A DNA stretch of 17,421 bases from Salinivirga sp035268865 (GCF_035268865.1 NZ_DATFKB010000138.1:1-17421); one strand, 5' to 3'; counted from the stretch's first letter, positions 1 to 7,951 are shown. Notes: generated by a model from the letters alone, not told the origin. A program made the numbers and translations.

Positions 1-1
1 T

Positions 2-988
2 TCAATTGTAGGCCGGTATTATGGTATGGATCGCGATAAGCGTTGGGAACGCATCAAACTTGCTTATGACCTTTATGTGCATGGAAAAGGGAAGTCTTCT
101 AAAGATCCTGTGCAGGCAATGCAGGCTTCATATGATGATGGAGTGACCGACGAATTTATTAAACCTGTTGTCATCACGAATGAAAATGATGAACCAACCG
201 GAACCATCAAAGAGGGTGATGTGGTATTTTGTTTCAACTTCCGCACAGACCGTTTGCGTGAAATGACCATTGTGCTGACCCAACAGGACATGCCAGAGCA
301 TGATATGAAAACCATGCCGCTTTATTACCTGACCATGACACGCTACGATGATAGCTTTAAGGATGTACACATTCCATTTGATAAGGAGAATTTAAAAGAT
401 ACTATGGGAGCGGTGCTGGCAAAAGAAGGAAAAAAACAAATTCGTATTGCTGAAACAGAAAAATATGCACATGTTACTTTTTTCTTCTCAGGAGGTCAGG
501 AGAAAGAGTTCGAAAATGAAAAGCGAATTCTGATTCCATCTCCTAAAGTTGCCACATACGATATGCAGCCTGAAATGAGCGCTTACAAAGTAAAAGATGC
601 CATAGTTGAAGAATTACATAAGGCTGAAACAGATTTTGTATGTCTCAATTTTGCCAATGGCGATATGGTTGGCCATACAGGCGTTTATGAAGCTATAGAA
701 AAAGCTGTTGAAGCGGTTGATGAATGCGTAGGTGATGTTGTAGAAGCTGCACGCCAAAACGATTATGAGTTGGTTATCATTGCCGATCACGGAAATGCAG
801 ATAATGCTGTAAACCCTGATGAAAGCCCCAATACTGCGCACTCGCTCAATGCTGTGCCAATAATTGTGGTAAGCGATCGCTACAAAAAAGTCAATAATGG
901 TATTCTTGCTGATGTTGCGCCTACAATTCTTGAAATGATGGGTTTGCAAAGACCTGAAGCTATGACAGGAAAACCGCTTGTAGAATGA
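2..988 (+). CDS. gpmI: 2,3-bisphosphoglycerate-independent phosphoglycerate mutase, 5'-truncated by the window edge
   Basis: This enzyme interconverts 3- and 2-phosphoglycerate in glycolysis and gluconeogenesis, using two divalent metals and a phosphoserine intermediate. The reading frame is open from base 2 (codons SIVGRYYGMDRD), so the gene starts left of the window. About 328 residues are present of the roughly 510 usual for the family, so the N-terminal metal/phosphoserine segment is not visible. Family hallmarks that are visible include the GRYYGMDRDKRW segment, the substrate-binding NFRTDR (about 230-250), the YAHVTFFFSGG and LIPSPKVATYD blocks, NFANGDMVGHTG, and the metal-binding ADHGNAD followed by TAHS near the C terminus. 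The stop codon overlaps the start of the next gene in ATGA (985-988), which suggests translational coupling. Identification is from direct motif recognition. The only uncertainty is the missing 5' part. Confidence 0.96.
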   Translation, partial: SIVGRYYGMDRDKRWERIKLAYDLYVHGKGKSSKDPVQAMQASYDDGVTDEFIKPVVITNENDEPTGTIKEGDVVFCFNFRTDRLREMTIVLTQQDMPEHDMKTMPLYYLTMTRYDDSFKDVHIPFDKENLKDTMGAVLAKEGKKQIRIAETEKYAHVTFFFSGGQEKEFENEKRILIPSPKVATYDMQPEMSAYKVKDAIVEELHKAETDFVCLNFANGDMVGHTGVYEAIEKAVEAVDECVGDVVEAARQNDYELVIIADHGNADNAVNPDESPNTAHSLNAVPIIVVSDRYKKVNNGILADVAPTILEMMGLQRPEAMTGKPLVE

Positions 989-1590
989 AAGCCCAACCTG
1001 TAACCATGCTGGAAATAGGAAAAACTTTAGTAAGTCTCGATCTGATTGAGAAACAGTTTCATTGCGATATTGAAAAATGCCATGGAGCATGCTGTGTTAT
1101 TGGCGAATCTGGTGCTCCGCTGGAGCCAGCGGAAAAAGAGAAAATAGCCGATGTTTATCCGCTTGTTCGGCAATTTATGACCAGTGAGGGAGTAAAGGCC
1201 GTCGATGAGCAGGGATGGTATGTGGTTGACGAAGATGGAGATACCGTTACACCTTTGATGAATAATGGTGCATGCGCTTATATTTACGAAGATAATGGCA
1301 TAACTTTCTGCGCTATAGAAAAAGCATGCATGGAGGGTTTAATTGATTTTCGCAAACCTGTATCCTGCCATTTGTATCCTGTGAGGATTACAGAATATGA
1401 GGCTTATGATGCTGTAAATTATGAGAAAAACAAGATCTGTAAAGCTGCGCTTAAAAAAGGAAAAAATGAGCAGGTTCAGCTGTACAAATTCCTAAAAGAT
1501 GCTTTGATCAGAAAGTACGGGGAAAAATGGTACAATGAGCTGGAGCTGAATGCCAGAGTCTGGGAAAAACAGAAACAGGAAGCACAATAA
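985..1590 (+). CDS. DUF3109 family cysteine-rich protein
   Basis: A 201-residue soluble protein of the DUF3109 type, found mainly in Bacteroidota. To my knowledge its function is not established. It has nine cysteines: C27, C32, C36 and C37 in the block HCDIEKCHGACC, then C97, C109, C115, C128 (PVSCHLYPVRI) and C152. The spacing suggests a bound metal or Fe-S cluster and recalls the CxxCxxxCC-type YkgJ zinc/iron domain; that is inference. There is no signal peptide or membrane segment, so it is probably cytoplasmic. The ATG at 985 overlaps the gpmI stop by four bases. An internal ATG at 1006 (MLEIGKTLVSLD) matches where family members usually begin, so the true start could be there. It probably shares a transcript with gpmI. 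Confidence 0.85.
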   Translation: MKAQPVTMLEIGKTLVSLDLIEKQFHCDIEKCHGACCVIGESGAPLEPAEKEKIADVYPLVRQFMTSEGVKAVDEQGWYVVDEDGDTVTPLMNNGACAYIYEDNGITFCAIEKACMEGLIDFRKPVSCHLYPVRITEYEAYDAVNYEKNKICKAALKKGKNEQVQLYKFLKDALIRKYGEKWYNELELNARVWEKQKQEAQ

Positions 1591-1631
1591 TGGTATTCCG
1601 GGTTCGTTTAGCTTAATTTAAACCGAAATCG

Positions 1632-2240
1632 ATGAAGAAAGTATTTTTTTGGATTACACTTTTTATGATTCTCGGGCTCAATAGCCTCTTTGCACAGGAA
1701 ATGCTTAATCCCAAAGAAGACTTTTTGTTTGACGGTAAGTATTTCGATCCCTATAGCCCATATGTGACCATTGGAGCTGGATATGGAGTGAATTATCAGC
1801 AGCAGGAGGGAGAACAGAATGTGGCAGTTGATTTTCATATGAACTTCAACGAATTGGCTACAAACCTGGGTTATTTTTCATCAACCGACCGCTTTTTAGA
1901 TGGTGGTGGCGGACTGAGACAACACCATTCCAGGCAACGATTACATGATATACACTTAGGTGCAGGTTGGCGCCATGAAAGATTGAAACACAATTTTGCA
2001 ATATATGGTGGTGTCTCTTTTGCTGCGGGTCGCACCCCCACACTTACCGAGGAGGGTAATCAGGCCTTTATTGTGCGCAGAACACCAGGAGTTTACATTC
2101 AAGCTCATTATTCGCATAAACCTGCTTATGACGTGGGTTATGGTGCAACATTGTATTTTGCCTACAGCCGTTTTTTTAAAATTGTTGGGGTGCAGGCACA
2201 TATTTTCTTATCTTCAGCCTTCAAAGCTTATAACCGATAA
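1632..2240 (+). CDS. Secreted or outer-membrane barrel-like protein, function unknown
   Basis: A 202-residue protein I cannot assign to a named family. It opens with a clear signal peptide (KK, then a hydrophobic run, with cleavage likely after the Ala-Gln near residue 22). The rest alternates aromatic and small residues in strand-like blocks (YVTIGAGYGVNY, FAIYGGVSFAAG, VGYGATLYFAYS, VGVQAHIFL), which fits a small outer-membrane beta-barrel. The middle is rich in histidine: H98, H99, H105, H108, H115 and H120 fall within 23 residues, after a GGGG turn at 91-94. It starts 41 bases after the DUF3109 gene and ends 12 bases before the dipeptidase gene, so it probably sits within one plus-strand transcript. 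No SD-like site is seen, as is usual in this phylum. The gene call is firm and the function is open. Confidence 0.8.
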   Translation: MKKVFFWITLFMILGLNSLFAQEMLNPKEDFLFDGKYFDPYSPYVTIGAGYGVNYQQQEGEQNVAVDFHMNFNELATNLGYFSSTDRFLDGGGGLRQHHSRQRLHDIHLGAGWRHERLKHNFAIYGGVSFAAGRTPTLTEEGNQAFIVRRTPGVYIQAHYSHKPAYDVGYGATLYFAYSRFFKIVGVQAHIFLSSAFKAYNR

Positions 2241-2252
2241 ATCATCATAATT

Positions 2253-3620
2253 ATGGAAAATTTAAAACAATACATCGAAGACAACAAGCAGCGTTTTTTA
2301 GACGAACTGTTTGAATTAATTCGTATTCCGAGTATTAGCTCTCTCTCGGAGCATAAGCAAGATATGTACAAAGCAGCTGAGCTTTGGAAAAAATATTTGC
2401 TCGATGCCGGTGCCGATGATGCCCGTATCTACGATACAGAAGGCCATCCAATTCTTTACGCCGAAAAAATTATAGATCCTAAAAAACCTACCGTACTTGT
2501 ATACGGTCATATGGACGTAATGCCCGTTGATCCGATAGATCTTTGGGAGTCAGAGCCATTTGAGCCGGAAATTCGTGACGGCAAAATCTATGCACGTGGA
2601 GCCGATGACGATAAAGGCCAGGCTTTTATGCATACCAAAGCATTTGAATTCATGGTGAAAACCAATCAATTGCCTGTAAACGTTAAGTTTATGATTGAGG
2701 GTGAGGAGGAGATAGGATCGCCCAACCTTACCAAATGGTGTGCCGAGTACAAAGATATGCTCGAAGCAGATATTATTTTGGTGAGCGATACCGGAATGAT
2801 CGCTCAGGACGTCCCTTCAATTACTACGGGTTTGCGCGGACTTACATATTTACAAATTGAAGTAACCGGGCCTAATCGTGACTTGCACTCAGGACTTTTT
2901 GGTGGTGCAGTTGCCAACCCGCTTAATGTTTTGGCCGATATCATTGCAAAAATGACAGATGAGAATAATCGTGTTACCATTCCGGGTTTTTATGACGATG
3001 TGCTGGAAGCTTCAGATGAGGAGCGTAAAAAATTGAATCAGGCGCCTTTTAGCAAAGAAGCGTACAAAAAAGCAATTGATGTTGAAGAACTCGATGGAGA
3101 AAAAGGGTATACCACCATCGAGCGTACCGGAATAAGACCTTCATTTGACCTTTGTGGTATGTGGGGCGGATACACCGGTGAAGGTGCCAAAACTGTATTG
3201 CCATCAAAAGCTTATGCCAAATTATCAAGCCGTCTGGTTCCAAATCAGGATCATGAGAAGATTGGTAAAATGATTAAAGATCATATAGAAAAAATTGCAC
3301 CTAAATCTGTGAAAGTAGAAGTAACCCCGCTGCATGGTGGTCAGGCATATGTGTGTCCAATTGATATACCAGCATATAAGGCTGCAGAGAAAGCTTTCGA
3401 AGAAGCTTTTGGAAAAATGCCTGTACCTGTACGTAGTGGTGGTAGTATCCCAATTATCTCAACCTTCGAGAAAGTATTGGGTACAAAATCAATCTTAATG
3501 GGCTTCGGACTTGAAAGTGATGCTATTCATTCACCCAATGAAAACTATCCACTTTTCAACTTCTATAAAGGAATTGAAACACTGCCATTGTTCTATAAGT
3601 ATTTTGCTGAAAAAAAATAA
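2253..3620 (+). CDS. M20-family metallo-dipeptidase
   Basis: A 455-residue cytosolic-type M20/M25/M40 peptidase, expected to hydrolyse dipeptides or related amide bonds with two zinc (or similar) ions. The full ligand set is visible: H86 and D88 in VYGHMDVMP, the bridging D119 in ARGADDDKG, catalytic E152 and ligand E153 in EGEEEIGS, an aspartate in VSDTG, DLHSG at the dimerisation-domain edge, and the last histidine in AIHSPNE near the C terminus. The length matches the dipeptidase branch (CNDP/PepV-like, about 450 residues) rather than the shorter deacetylase branch. No signal peptide is seen. It starts 12 bases after the preceding gene and is followed by a strong terminator. Substrate specificity cannot be told from sequence alone. 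Confidence 0.93.
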   Translation: MENLKQYIEDNKQRFLDELFELIRIPSISSLSEHKQDMYKAAELWKKYLLDAGADDARIYDTEGHPILYAEKIIDPKKPTVLVYGHMDVMPVDPIDLWESEPFEPEIRDGKIYARGADDDKGQAFMHTKAFEFMVKTNQLPVNVKFMIEGEEEIGSPNLTKWCAEYKDMLEADIILVSDTGMIAQDVPSITTGLRGLTYLQIEVTGPNRDLHSGLFGGAVANPLNVLADIIAKMTDENNRVTIPGFYDDVLEASDEERKKLNQAPFSKEAYKKAIDVEELDGEKGYTTIERTGIRPSFDLCGMWGGYTGEGAKTVLPSKAYAKLSSRLVPNQDHEKIGKMIKDHIEKIAPKSVKVEVTPLHGGQAYVCPIDIPAYKAAEKAFEEAFGKMPVPVRSGGSIPIISTFEKVLGTKSILMGFGLESDAIHSPNENYPLFNFYKGIETLPLFYKYFAEKK

Positions 3621-3640
3621 TAGCAGGTTTATCATAATTT

Positions 3641-3680
3641 AAGGGCAATCTGTTTAAAAATTGGCAGATTGCCCTTTTTT
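3641..3680 (+). terminator. Rho-independent terminator after the dipeptidase gene
   Basis: A perfect 12-bp stem, AAGGGCAATCTG (3641-3652) with CAGATTGCCCTT (3665-3676), encloses a 12-base loop. The stem runs into six T residues (3675-3680). It lies 20 bases past the M20 peptidase stop and ends the plus-strand transcript, separating it from the DAHP synthase gene. Confidence 0.93.
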
Positions 3681-3704
3681 ATATACTGTTTTTATAAAAA
3701 ATTA

Positions 3705-3712
3705 TAAGTTTG
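3705..3712 (+). promoter_or_regulatory. Probable -7 promoter box for the DAHP synthase/chorismate mutase gene
   Basis: TAAGTTTG matches the Bacteroidota housekeeping -7 consensus TAnnTTTG exactly. It lies 25 bases past the preceding terminator's T-run and 14 bases before the ATG at 3727, implying a very short leader. No convincing -33 TTTG is seen upstream (only a TG at 3687-3688), so support is partial. Confidence 0.5.
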
Positions 3713-3726
3713 CACAAAGTATTGAT

Positions 3727-4794
3727 ATGCCACAACAGGGACAAAAACCAATTATAATTGCTGGTCCGTGCAGTGCCGAAACAGAGGAGCAAGTAATGCA
3801 AACGGCCGCCGGAATTGCCGGTCATTCAGCAGTGACTGCTTTTAGAAGTGGTGTTTGGAAGCCTCGTTCCCGCCCAGGTAATTTTGAGGGCGCCGGTGAC
3901 AACGCGTTGCAATGGCTAAAAAAGGTAAAAAATGAGTATGATTTACCCATTGCCGTCGAAGTTGCCACACCCAGCCATGTTGAGAAAGCCCTTGAGGCCG
4001 GTGTGGAATATCTATGGGTTGGAGCACGTACCACTTCGAATCCATTTTCAGTGCAGGAACTGGCCAGGGCTCTTGAAGGTATAGATGTGCAAATTATGGT
4101 GAAAAACCCTGTCAACCCCGATTTGTCATTATGGATAGGAGCAATTGAACGTATGATGAAGATGACCCCTGGAAATGTGATGGCCATACACCGCGGTTTT
4201 TACCCATATGAACAAACTCCTTACCGGAATATACCTAAATGGGAAATCCCCATTGAGTTGAAAACACGGATGCCCGAAATTGCCATAATATGCGATCCGA
4301 GTCATATTAGTGGTGACCGGGGCTTGGTCCCTGAAATTGCTCAGTATGCATTGGATTTAAATTTTGATGGGTTGATGATTGAAACGCACATCGATCCGAA
4401 AAATGCTTTGAGTGATGCAAATCAGCAATTAACTCCGGATAGCTTGCTAAAACTCCTCGATAATCTTGAGTTTCGGGATCAGAATGTAAACGGAAGTGTG
4501 CAAAATGCGCTTGAAAGTTTTAGAAATCAAATAGATTCTATCGATTCGCAGATACTTGAGTTATTGGCTCAACGTATGGAGACAACCCGCAAAATCGGTG
4601 CGTATAAGCGTCACCGCAATGTGGCTGCATTTCAACTTAAGCGGTGGAAAAATATAATCCGGTCTCGTATGGAAACCGGATCTTCTCTTGGGTTATCGAA
4701 AGAATTTGTGAAAAAAATGCTTCAAAGTGTACACAAAGAATCTATTCGCATTCAATCTGAAATTATGAAGCAGCATAGAAACAAGGATGATTAA
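3727..4794 (+). CDS. Bifunctional 3-deoxy-7-phosphoheptulonate synthase / chorismate mutase (AroQ type)
   Basis: This fusion catalyses the first step of the shikimate pathway (PEP plus erythrose 4-phosphate to DAHP) and the chorismate-to-prephenate step towards Phe and Tyr. Residues 1 to about 260 form the DAHP synthase barrel, with IIIAGPCSAE, GVWKPRSRPGNFEG, WVGARTTSNPF, a CDPSHISGDRGLV block and IETHIDP. Residues of about 265-350 form a helical AroQ chorismate mutase (FRNQIDSIDSQILELLAQR, with the Q-x-x-RW seen in phylum homologues). The frame is open further upstream to a TTG inside the terminator, but ATG 3727 directly precedes the conserved IIIAGPCSAE block and follows the likely promoter, so I choose it (355 residues). 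In Bacteroides relatives this gene usually sits with pheA, an aminotransferase and tyrA. None is present here. The fused CM domain may also serve allosteric control; that is inferred from family knowledge. Confidence 0.93.
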   Translation: MPQQGQKPIIIAGPCSAETEEQVMQTAAGIAGHSAVTAFRSGVWKPRSRPGNFEGAGDNALQWLKKVKNEYDLPIAVEVATPSHVEKALEAGVEYLWVGARTTSNPFSVQELARALEGIDVQIMVKNPVNPDLSLWIGAIERMMKMTPGNVMAIHRGFYPYEQTPYRNIPKWEIPIELKTRMPEIAIICDPSHISGDRGLVPEIAQYALDLNFDGLMIETHIDPKNALSDANQQLTPDSLLKLLDNLEFRDQNVNGSVQNALESFRNQIDSIDSQILELLAQRMETTRKIGAYKRHRNVAAFQLKRWKNIIRSRMETGSSLGLSKEFVKKMLQSVHKESIRIQSEIMKQHRNKDD

Positions 4795-5045
4795 TCCATT
4801 GCCCTGATTTCAAAATCGTAGCTTTCCATAACCGGGTTAGATAATATTTTTTTGCAGGCCTCGTCAACTTTTTCTTTGGCATGTGGTTCATTGTCGGCTT
4901 CTATCTCCAGGGTAATATGTTTACCAATGCGCACATTTTCTACGCTTTTGTACCCTATGCTGTGCATGCTGTGGGTTACAGCTTTGCCCTGGGGGTCCAG
5001 AAGGGCTTTGAGTGGCATCACATTAATTTCTGCGATAAATTTCAT
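4791..5045 (-). CDS. purS: Phosphoribosylformylglycinamidine synthase subunit PurS
   Basis: PurS is the small structural subunit that couples PurQ (glutaminase) to PurL in the fourth step of purine synthesis, FGAR to FGAM. The 84-residue length and the pattern LDPQGKAVTHSMHSIGYKSVENVRIGKHITLEIEA (quoted in part: LDPQGKAV, then NVRIGK, then a short beta-strand) are typical. It lies 22 bases downstream of pssA on the same strand and is probably co-transcribed with it. Its stop codon overlaps that of the convergent DAHP synthase gene within TTAA (4791-4794). Neither purQ nor small purL is in the window, so its partners must be encoded elsewhere. Confidence 0.9.
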   Translation of the reverse strand: MKFIAEINVMPLKALLDPQGKAVTHSMHSIGYKSVENVRIGKHITLEIEADNEPHAKEKVDEACKKILSNPVMESYDFEIRAMD

Positions 5046-5067
5046 ATCAGATTATTTTTGATGTTAA

Positions 5068-5766
5068 TTATTGTTTTTTACTGAATGCGAATTTTATTCC
5101 CGAAAGGGCTATGTAAAATGGTATAATTATTACACCGGCTGTAAATTTAAATAAAATTAATGCAGCCAACGATCCTGTAAGCAAAATTAAAATATAAACT
5201 TTTTGTTGGCCTGAAAATTCCTTAAGTCCCATGAGCGGAATAGGGGCGACCATTATAAAGCTAAAAACTACAATAATGGGTAATACAAACTCATAGGTAA
5301 TCCACATGGTGTTGCTAAGCAATAAAAAGACAAATGAAACTATAAATAATGCATTGGCAGGTGTTGGCAATCCCTGAAAATGTTTTGATTGAGATTCATC
5401 CACATTAAATTTGGCCAGGCGGAGTGCTGCAAATAGTACGAGTAAAAAGGGTGTGAAAATGGCCCAGTTTTCGTATGAGATAAATGCAACATCTCCTGCC
5501 CAGTGTTGTTTAAGCAGTGCAAACAACATTGTGGCCGGAGCGAGCCCAAAGGTGATTAAATCGGCCAAAGAATCGAGCTGTTTGCCAATAGGCGAAGAAA
5601 CCCGGAGTAACCGTGCTGCAAAGCCATCGAAAAAATCAAAAATGGCGCCGGCAAGTATTAAATATGCGGCGAAATAAAAATTGGTTTCCAGGGCCATTAC
5701 AATGGCAATTGCACCTGAAAGTAGATTCATGAGTGTAAGCAAATTTGGAATAAATGATCGAATCAT
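5068..5766 (-). CDS. pssA: CDP-diacylglycerol--serine O-phosphatidyltransferase
   Basis: This integral membrane enzyme makes phosphatidylserine, the precursor of phosphatidylethanolamine, from CDP-diacylglycerol and serine. The CDP-alcohol phosphotransferase signature is complete: D44 and D47-G48, A51-R52, then eight residues to G61, D65 and D69 (D-x2-DG-x2-AR-x8-G-x3-D-x3-D). The 232-residue chain has about six to eight hydrophobic segments. The pattern and length fit the PssA type II branch better than PgsA, though CDP-alcohol enzymes can be misassigned by eye. It reads leftward, is followed after 22 bases by purS, and is divergent from the PorV/PorQ-like gene at 5887. A -7-like box lies about 45 bases upstream. 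Confidence 0.88.
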   Translation of the reverse strand: MIRSFIPNLLTLMNLLSGAIAIVMALETNFYFAAYLILAGAIFDFFDGFAARLLRVSSPIGKQLDSLADLITFGLAPATMLFALLKQHWAGDVAFISYENWAIFTPFLLVLFAALRLAKFNVDESQSKHFQGLPTPANALFIVSFVFLLLSNTMWITYEFVLPIIVVFSFIMVAPIPLMGLKEFSGQQKVYILILLTGSLAALILFKFTAGVIIIPFYIALSGIKFAFSKKQ

Positions 5767-5811
5767 GTGGTTTAATAGCTTTTTTTTATATTTACCGGCA
5801 ATATTTTAGCA

Positions 5812-5819
5812 CAAATTTA
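5812..5819 (-). promoter_or_regulatory. Possible -7 promoter box for pssA-purS
   Basis: Read on the minus strand this is TAAATTTG, an exact match to TAnnTTTG, about 45 bases upstream of the pssA start. No clear -33 TTTG is seen at the expected distance. In AT-rich DNA such a match can arise by chance. Confidence 0.4.
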
Positions 5820-5886
5820 AGTTAAAAAATACAGTTGCATAATTTTACAGTGAGTTTCCCTAATTTGAATGTTGATTATTTGATTT

Positions 5887-6960
5887 ATGCGTAAATATAT
5901 AATACTATCTTTTTTGTTTGTAGCCGTTTCTTTAGGTTTATTGGGGCAATCTGCACCCAAATATAGTAATGAGTTTTTATCCATTGGAGTTGGAGGAAGA
6001 GCTTTAGGAATGGGAAATGCTGTAGTTTCATCGACCAACGATGTTTATGCCACTTACTGGAATCCTGCCGGATTGCTTGAAGCTAAAAATGATGTGCAGG
6101 CAGGCTATATGCACTCTGAATATTTTGCAGGTATTGCCAAATACGATTACGGAGCAGTTTCATATAAAATTGATTCCAAACAAAGTATTGGCATATCATT
6201 AATCCGGTTTGGAGTCGATAACATTCCAAATACCCTTGAACTTATTGACGCCGAAGGGAACATACGTTATGACCGGGTTAAAAGTTTTTCAGTGGCTGAT
6301 TATGCTTTTTTAATTTCATATGCCCGTGATCTGGGTATTGAAGGATTAAATGTTGGCGGAAATGTTAAAATTGTACGCCGTGTGGCTGGTGAATTTGCCA
6401 ATGCCTGGGGATTTGGAATTGATGCCGCCGCAACATACGATTATAAAGGCTGGCGCTTTGCCGCTCTTGCCCGGGATGTTACCTCCACTTTTAATGCCTG
6501 GAGTTTTGAACAGGGCGAATTGCAGGAAACTTTTGAAATGACGGGTAACGAAATACCTGAAAACTCTCTGGAAATAACCTTGCCAAAGTTTATTTTGTCT
6601 GTATCGCGCTCATTTACAGTAAAAGAAGATTTTCATATATTGGGCGAAGCAAATATCGATCTTACTACTGATGGAAAACGTAATGTGCTGGTTAAAACAG
6701 ATTTTATTAGCATGGACCCACACCTCGGTGTAGAGGTTGATTACAAGCGCATATTTTTTCTGAGAGGAGGGTTTCTTAATCTTCAAAAAGAGACCATTGC
6801 CGATCGCGATAAAGCCTCATATACTGTACAGCCAACAATTGGTGCTGGCCTGAGAATAAAACGACTGGCCATAGATTATGCTTACACCAATCTGGGTGGT
6901 GTGTCGCAGGTGCCTTATTCCCACATAGTTTCTCTGAGCTACGGCTTTACTGTTGATTAA
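5887..6960 (+). CDS. PorV/PorQ family outer-membrane beta-barrel protein
   Basis: A 357-residue protein with an N-terminal signal peptide (hydrophobic run, cleavage near Gly-Gln at residues 20-21). It then carries the family block GVGGRALGMGNAVVSS, followed by YWNPAGL, as seen in PorV/PorQ and related FadL-like barrels. The remainder is a series of amphipathic strands ending in SLSYGFTVD. PorV and PorQ proper serve the type IX secretion system as substrate shuttle and outer-membrane components. Many paralogues of the family have no known role, and no other secretion component is nearby, so a T9SS role is not shown. It stands alone between a divergent pssA and the UbiA-like pair 81 bases downstream. 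Outer-membrane location is inferred. Confidence 0.82.
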   Translation: MRKYIILSFLFVAVSLGLLGQSAPKYSNEFLSIGVGGRALGMGNAVVSSTNDVYATYWNPAGLLEAKNDVQAGYMHSEYFAGIAKYDYGAVSYKIDSKQSIGISLIRFGVDNIPNTLELIDAEGNIRYDRVKSFSVADYAFLISYARDLGIEGLNVGGNVKIVRRVAGEFANAWGFGIDAAATYDYKGWRFAALARDVTSTFNAWSFEQGELQETFEMTGNEIPENSLEITLPKFILSVSRSFTVKEDFHILGEANIDLTTDGKRNVLVKTDFISMDPHLGVEVDYKRIFFLRGGFLNLQKETIADRDKASYTVQPTIGAGLRIKRLAIDYAYTNLGGVSQVPYSHIVSLSYGFTVD

Positions 6961-7041
6961 ATCCATCTAATTTTTGATGAATTTCTTCATTCTTACCTAA
7001 CAAAAGCTTAAACCAGGTGTTTCTTTGGTAAATTTTCGTTT

Positions 7042-7932
7042 ATGACCGATAATACCGCAAAGCGATCTGCTTATATTTTGCAAATTAAATATTTGTTATT
7101 CAGTGCTTCCATTATACCTGCATTGATTTCTGGTGTGCTTGTGTATGGACAGGCTCAATTGCATCTTTTCGAATGGTTTTTAGTAATTCTGGGGCTTCTG
7201 CTAGGGCAGGCCGGAGGAGATTATTTATATTACTATTTCACCAATAATCATACTGACCAACGTGATGCACATACAAAGATTTTTGCCGGCTGGCAGCCAC
7301 TTTTTGCCAGGTACTTCAAAAGCGCTAAAACACCTTTTTATGTGGGGCTTGCAGTACTATTCGTCAACGTTTTTGTTCTGTATTATTTTTATCTGGCCAT
7401 TGGCTGGAAAATTTTGGCTTTCGCTGCAGTTGGAGGATTAATAGCACTTACTTTTACTTTTTTAATGATGAAAGGATTTAAGGAGGTGACAGTTTTTGTT
7501 ACATTCGGTCCCTTAAGTATGGCCGGAGCCTATTTGGCCCTTACTGGTCAAATTGCATACCTCCCAGTCTGGGTTTCAATCCCCGTTGGTTTACTGATTA
7601 CCCTTGTGGCCTATTTAAAAGGTGCTCGAATAAAAACCAGCGTCGATGGACAGCATGTAGTTTCCATCAAAAATAATCTAATTGATTTTTTAACATATTT
7701 GGCTTTCGTATCGCTTATTGCATTGGTTGTGTTTAAAGTATTGCCGGTTCATAGTCTATTAGGACTATTGGGTATTGTGCCTGCTATTCTTATGCGGAAA
7801 AAACTGGCCAGCAAAAGTGCCAGTATCCCCCAATACTTGAGCGCTACGGTGCAATCTATTTTCGCTATGATTGTTGCAGGCATAGGTATTATGACAGGTT
7901 GGATACTGCAATATCACTTCACAATTTTTTAG
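7042..7932 (+). CDS. UbiA-like prenyltransferase homologue lacking the catalytic Asp motifs
   Basis: A 296-residue polytopic membrane protein with about eight hydrophobic segments. It aligns by eye with the UbiA-superfamily protein encoded just downstream: both have IP-A near residue 26, D60, an FGP block near 155 and SIP-G near 180. In the neighbour the first motif is D60, D63, D64, D67 and the second N195, D198, D202. Here the same places read D60-YLYYYFTN, with Tyr63, Tyr64 and Thr67, and a second motif replaced by GARIKTSVDG with no N-x2-D-x3-D. The loop with SPPLR is also missing. These Asp residues bind the Mg-diphosphate of the prenyl donor, so classical prenyl transfer is unlikely. 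It may be a non-catalytic partner or have another activity. It starts 81 bases after the barrel gene and ends 19 bases before its paralogue. Confidence 0.72.
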   Translation: MTDNTAKRSAYILQIKYLLFSASIIPALISGVLVYGQAQLHLFEWFLVILGLLLGQAGGDYLYYYFTNNHTDQRDAHTKIFAGWQPLFARYFKSAKTPFYVGLAVLFVNVFVLYYFYLAIGWKILAFAAVGGLIALTFTFLMMKGFKEVTVFVTFGPLSMAGAYLALTGQIAYLPVWVSIPVGLLITLVAYLKGARIKTSVDGQHVVSIKNNLIDFLTYLAFVSLIALVVFKVLPVHSLLGLLGIVPAILMRKKLASKSASIPQYLSATVQSIFAMIVAGIGIMTGWILQYHFTIF

Positions 7933-7951
7933 TACTTATTTAAATTTTGAC

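Noticed and set aside
614..1090. 158-residue open frame on the minus strand opposite gpmI and the DUF3109 gene
   Set aside because: It spans the junction of two well-supported genes and has no family features; it is a shadow frame.
3661..3726. Upstream extension of the DAHP synthase frame to a TTG start
   Set aside because: It begins inside the terminator loop and crosses the likely promoter; the added residues do not resemble the family. ATG 3727 fits better.
5887..6960. Possible type IX secretion locus around the PorV/PorQ-like gene
   Set aside because: No other Por/Gld component or C-terminal sorting-domain protein is in the window, and the family has many unlinked paralogues.
6977..6990. 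ATGAA-TTTC-TTCAT hairpin after the PorV/PorQ-like gene
   Set aside because: A 5-bp A/T-rich stem with no T-run is too weak to call a terminator.
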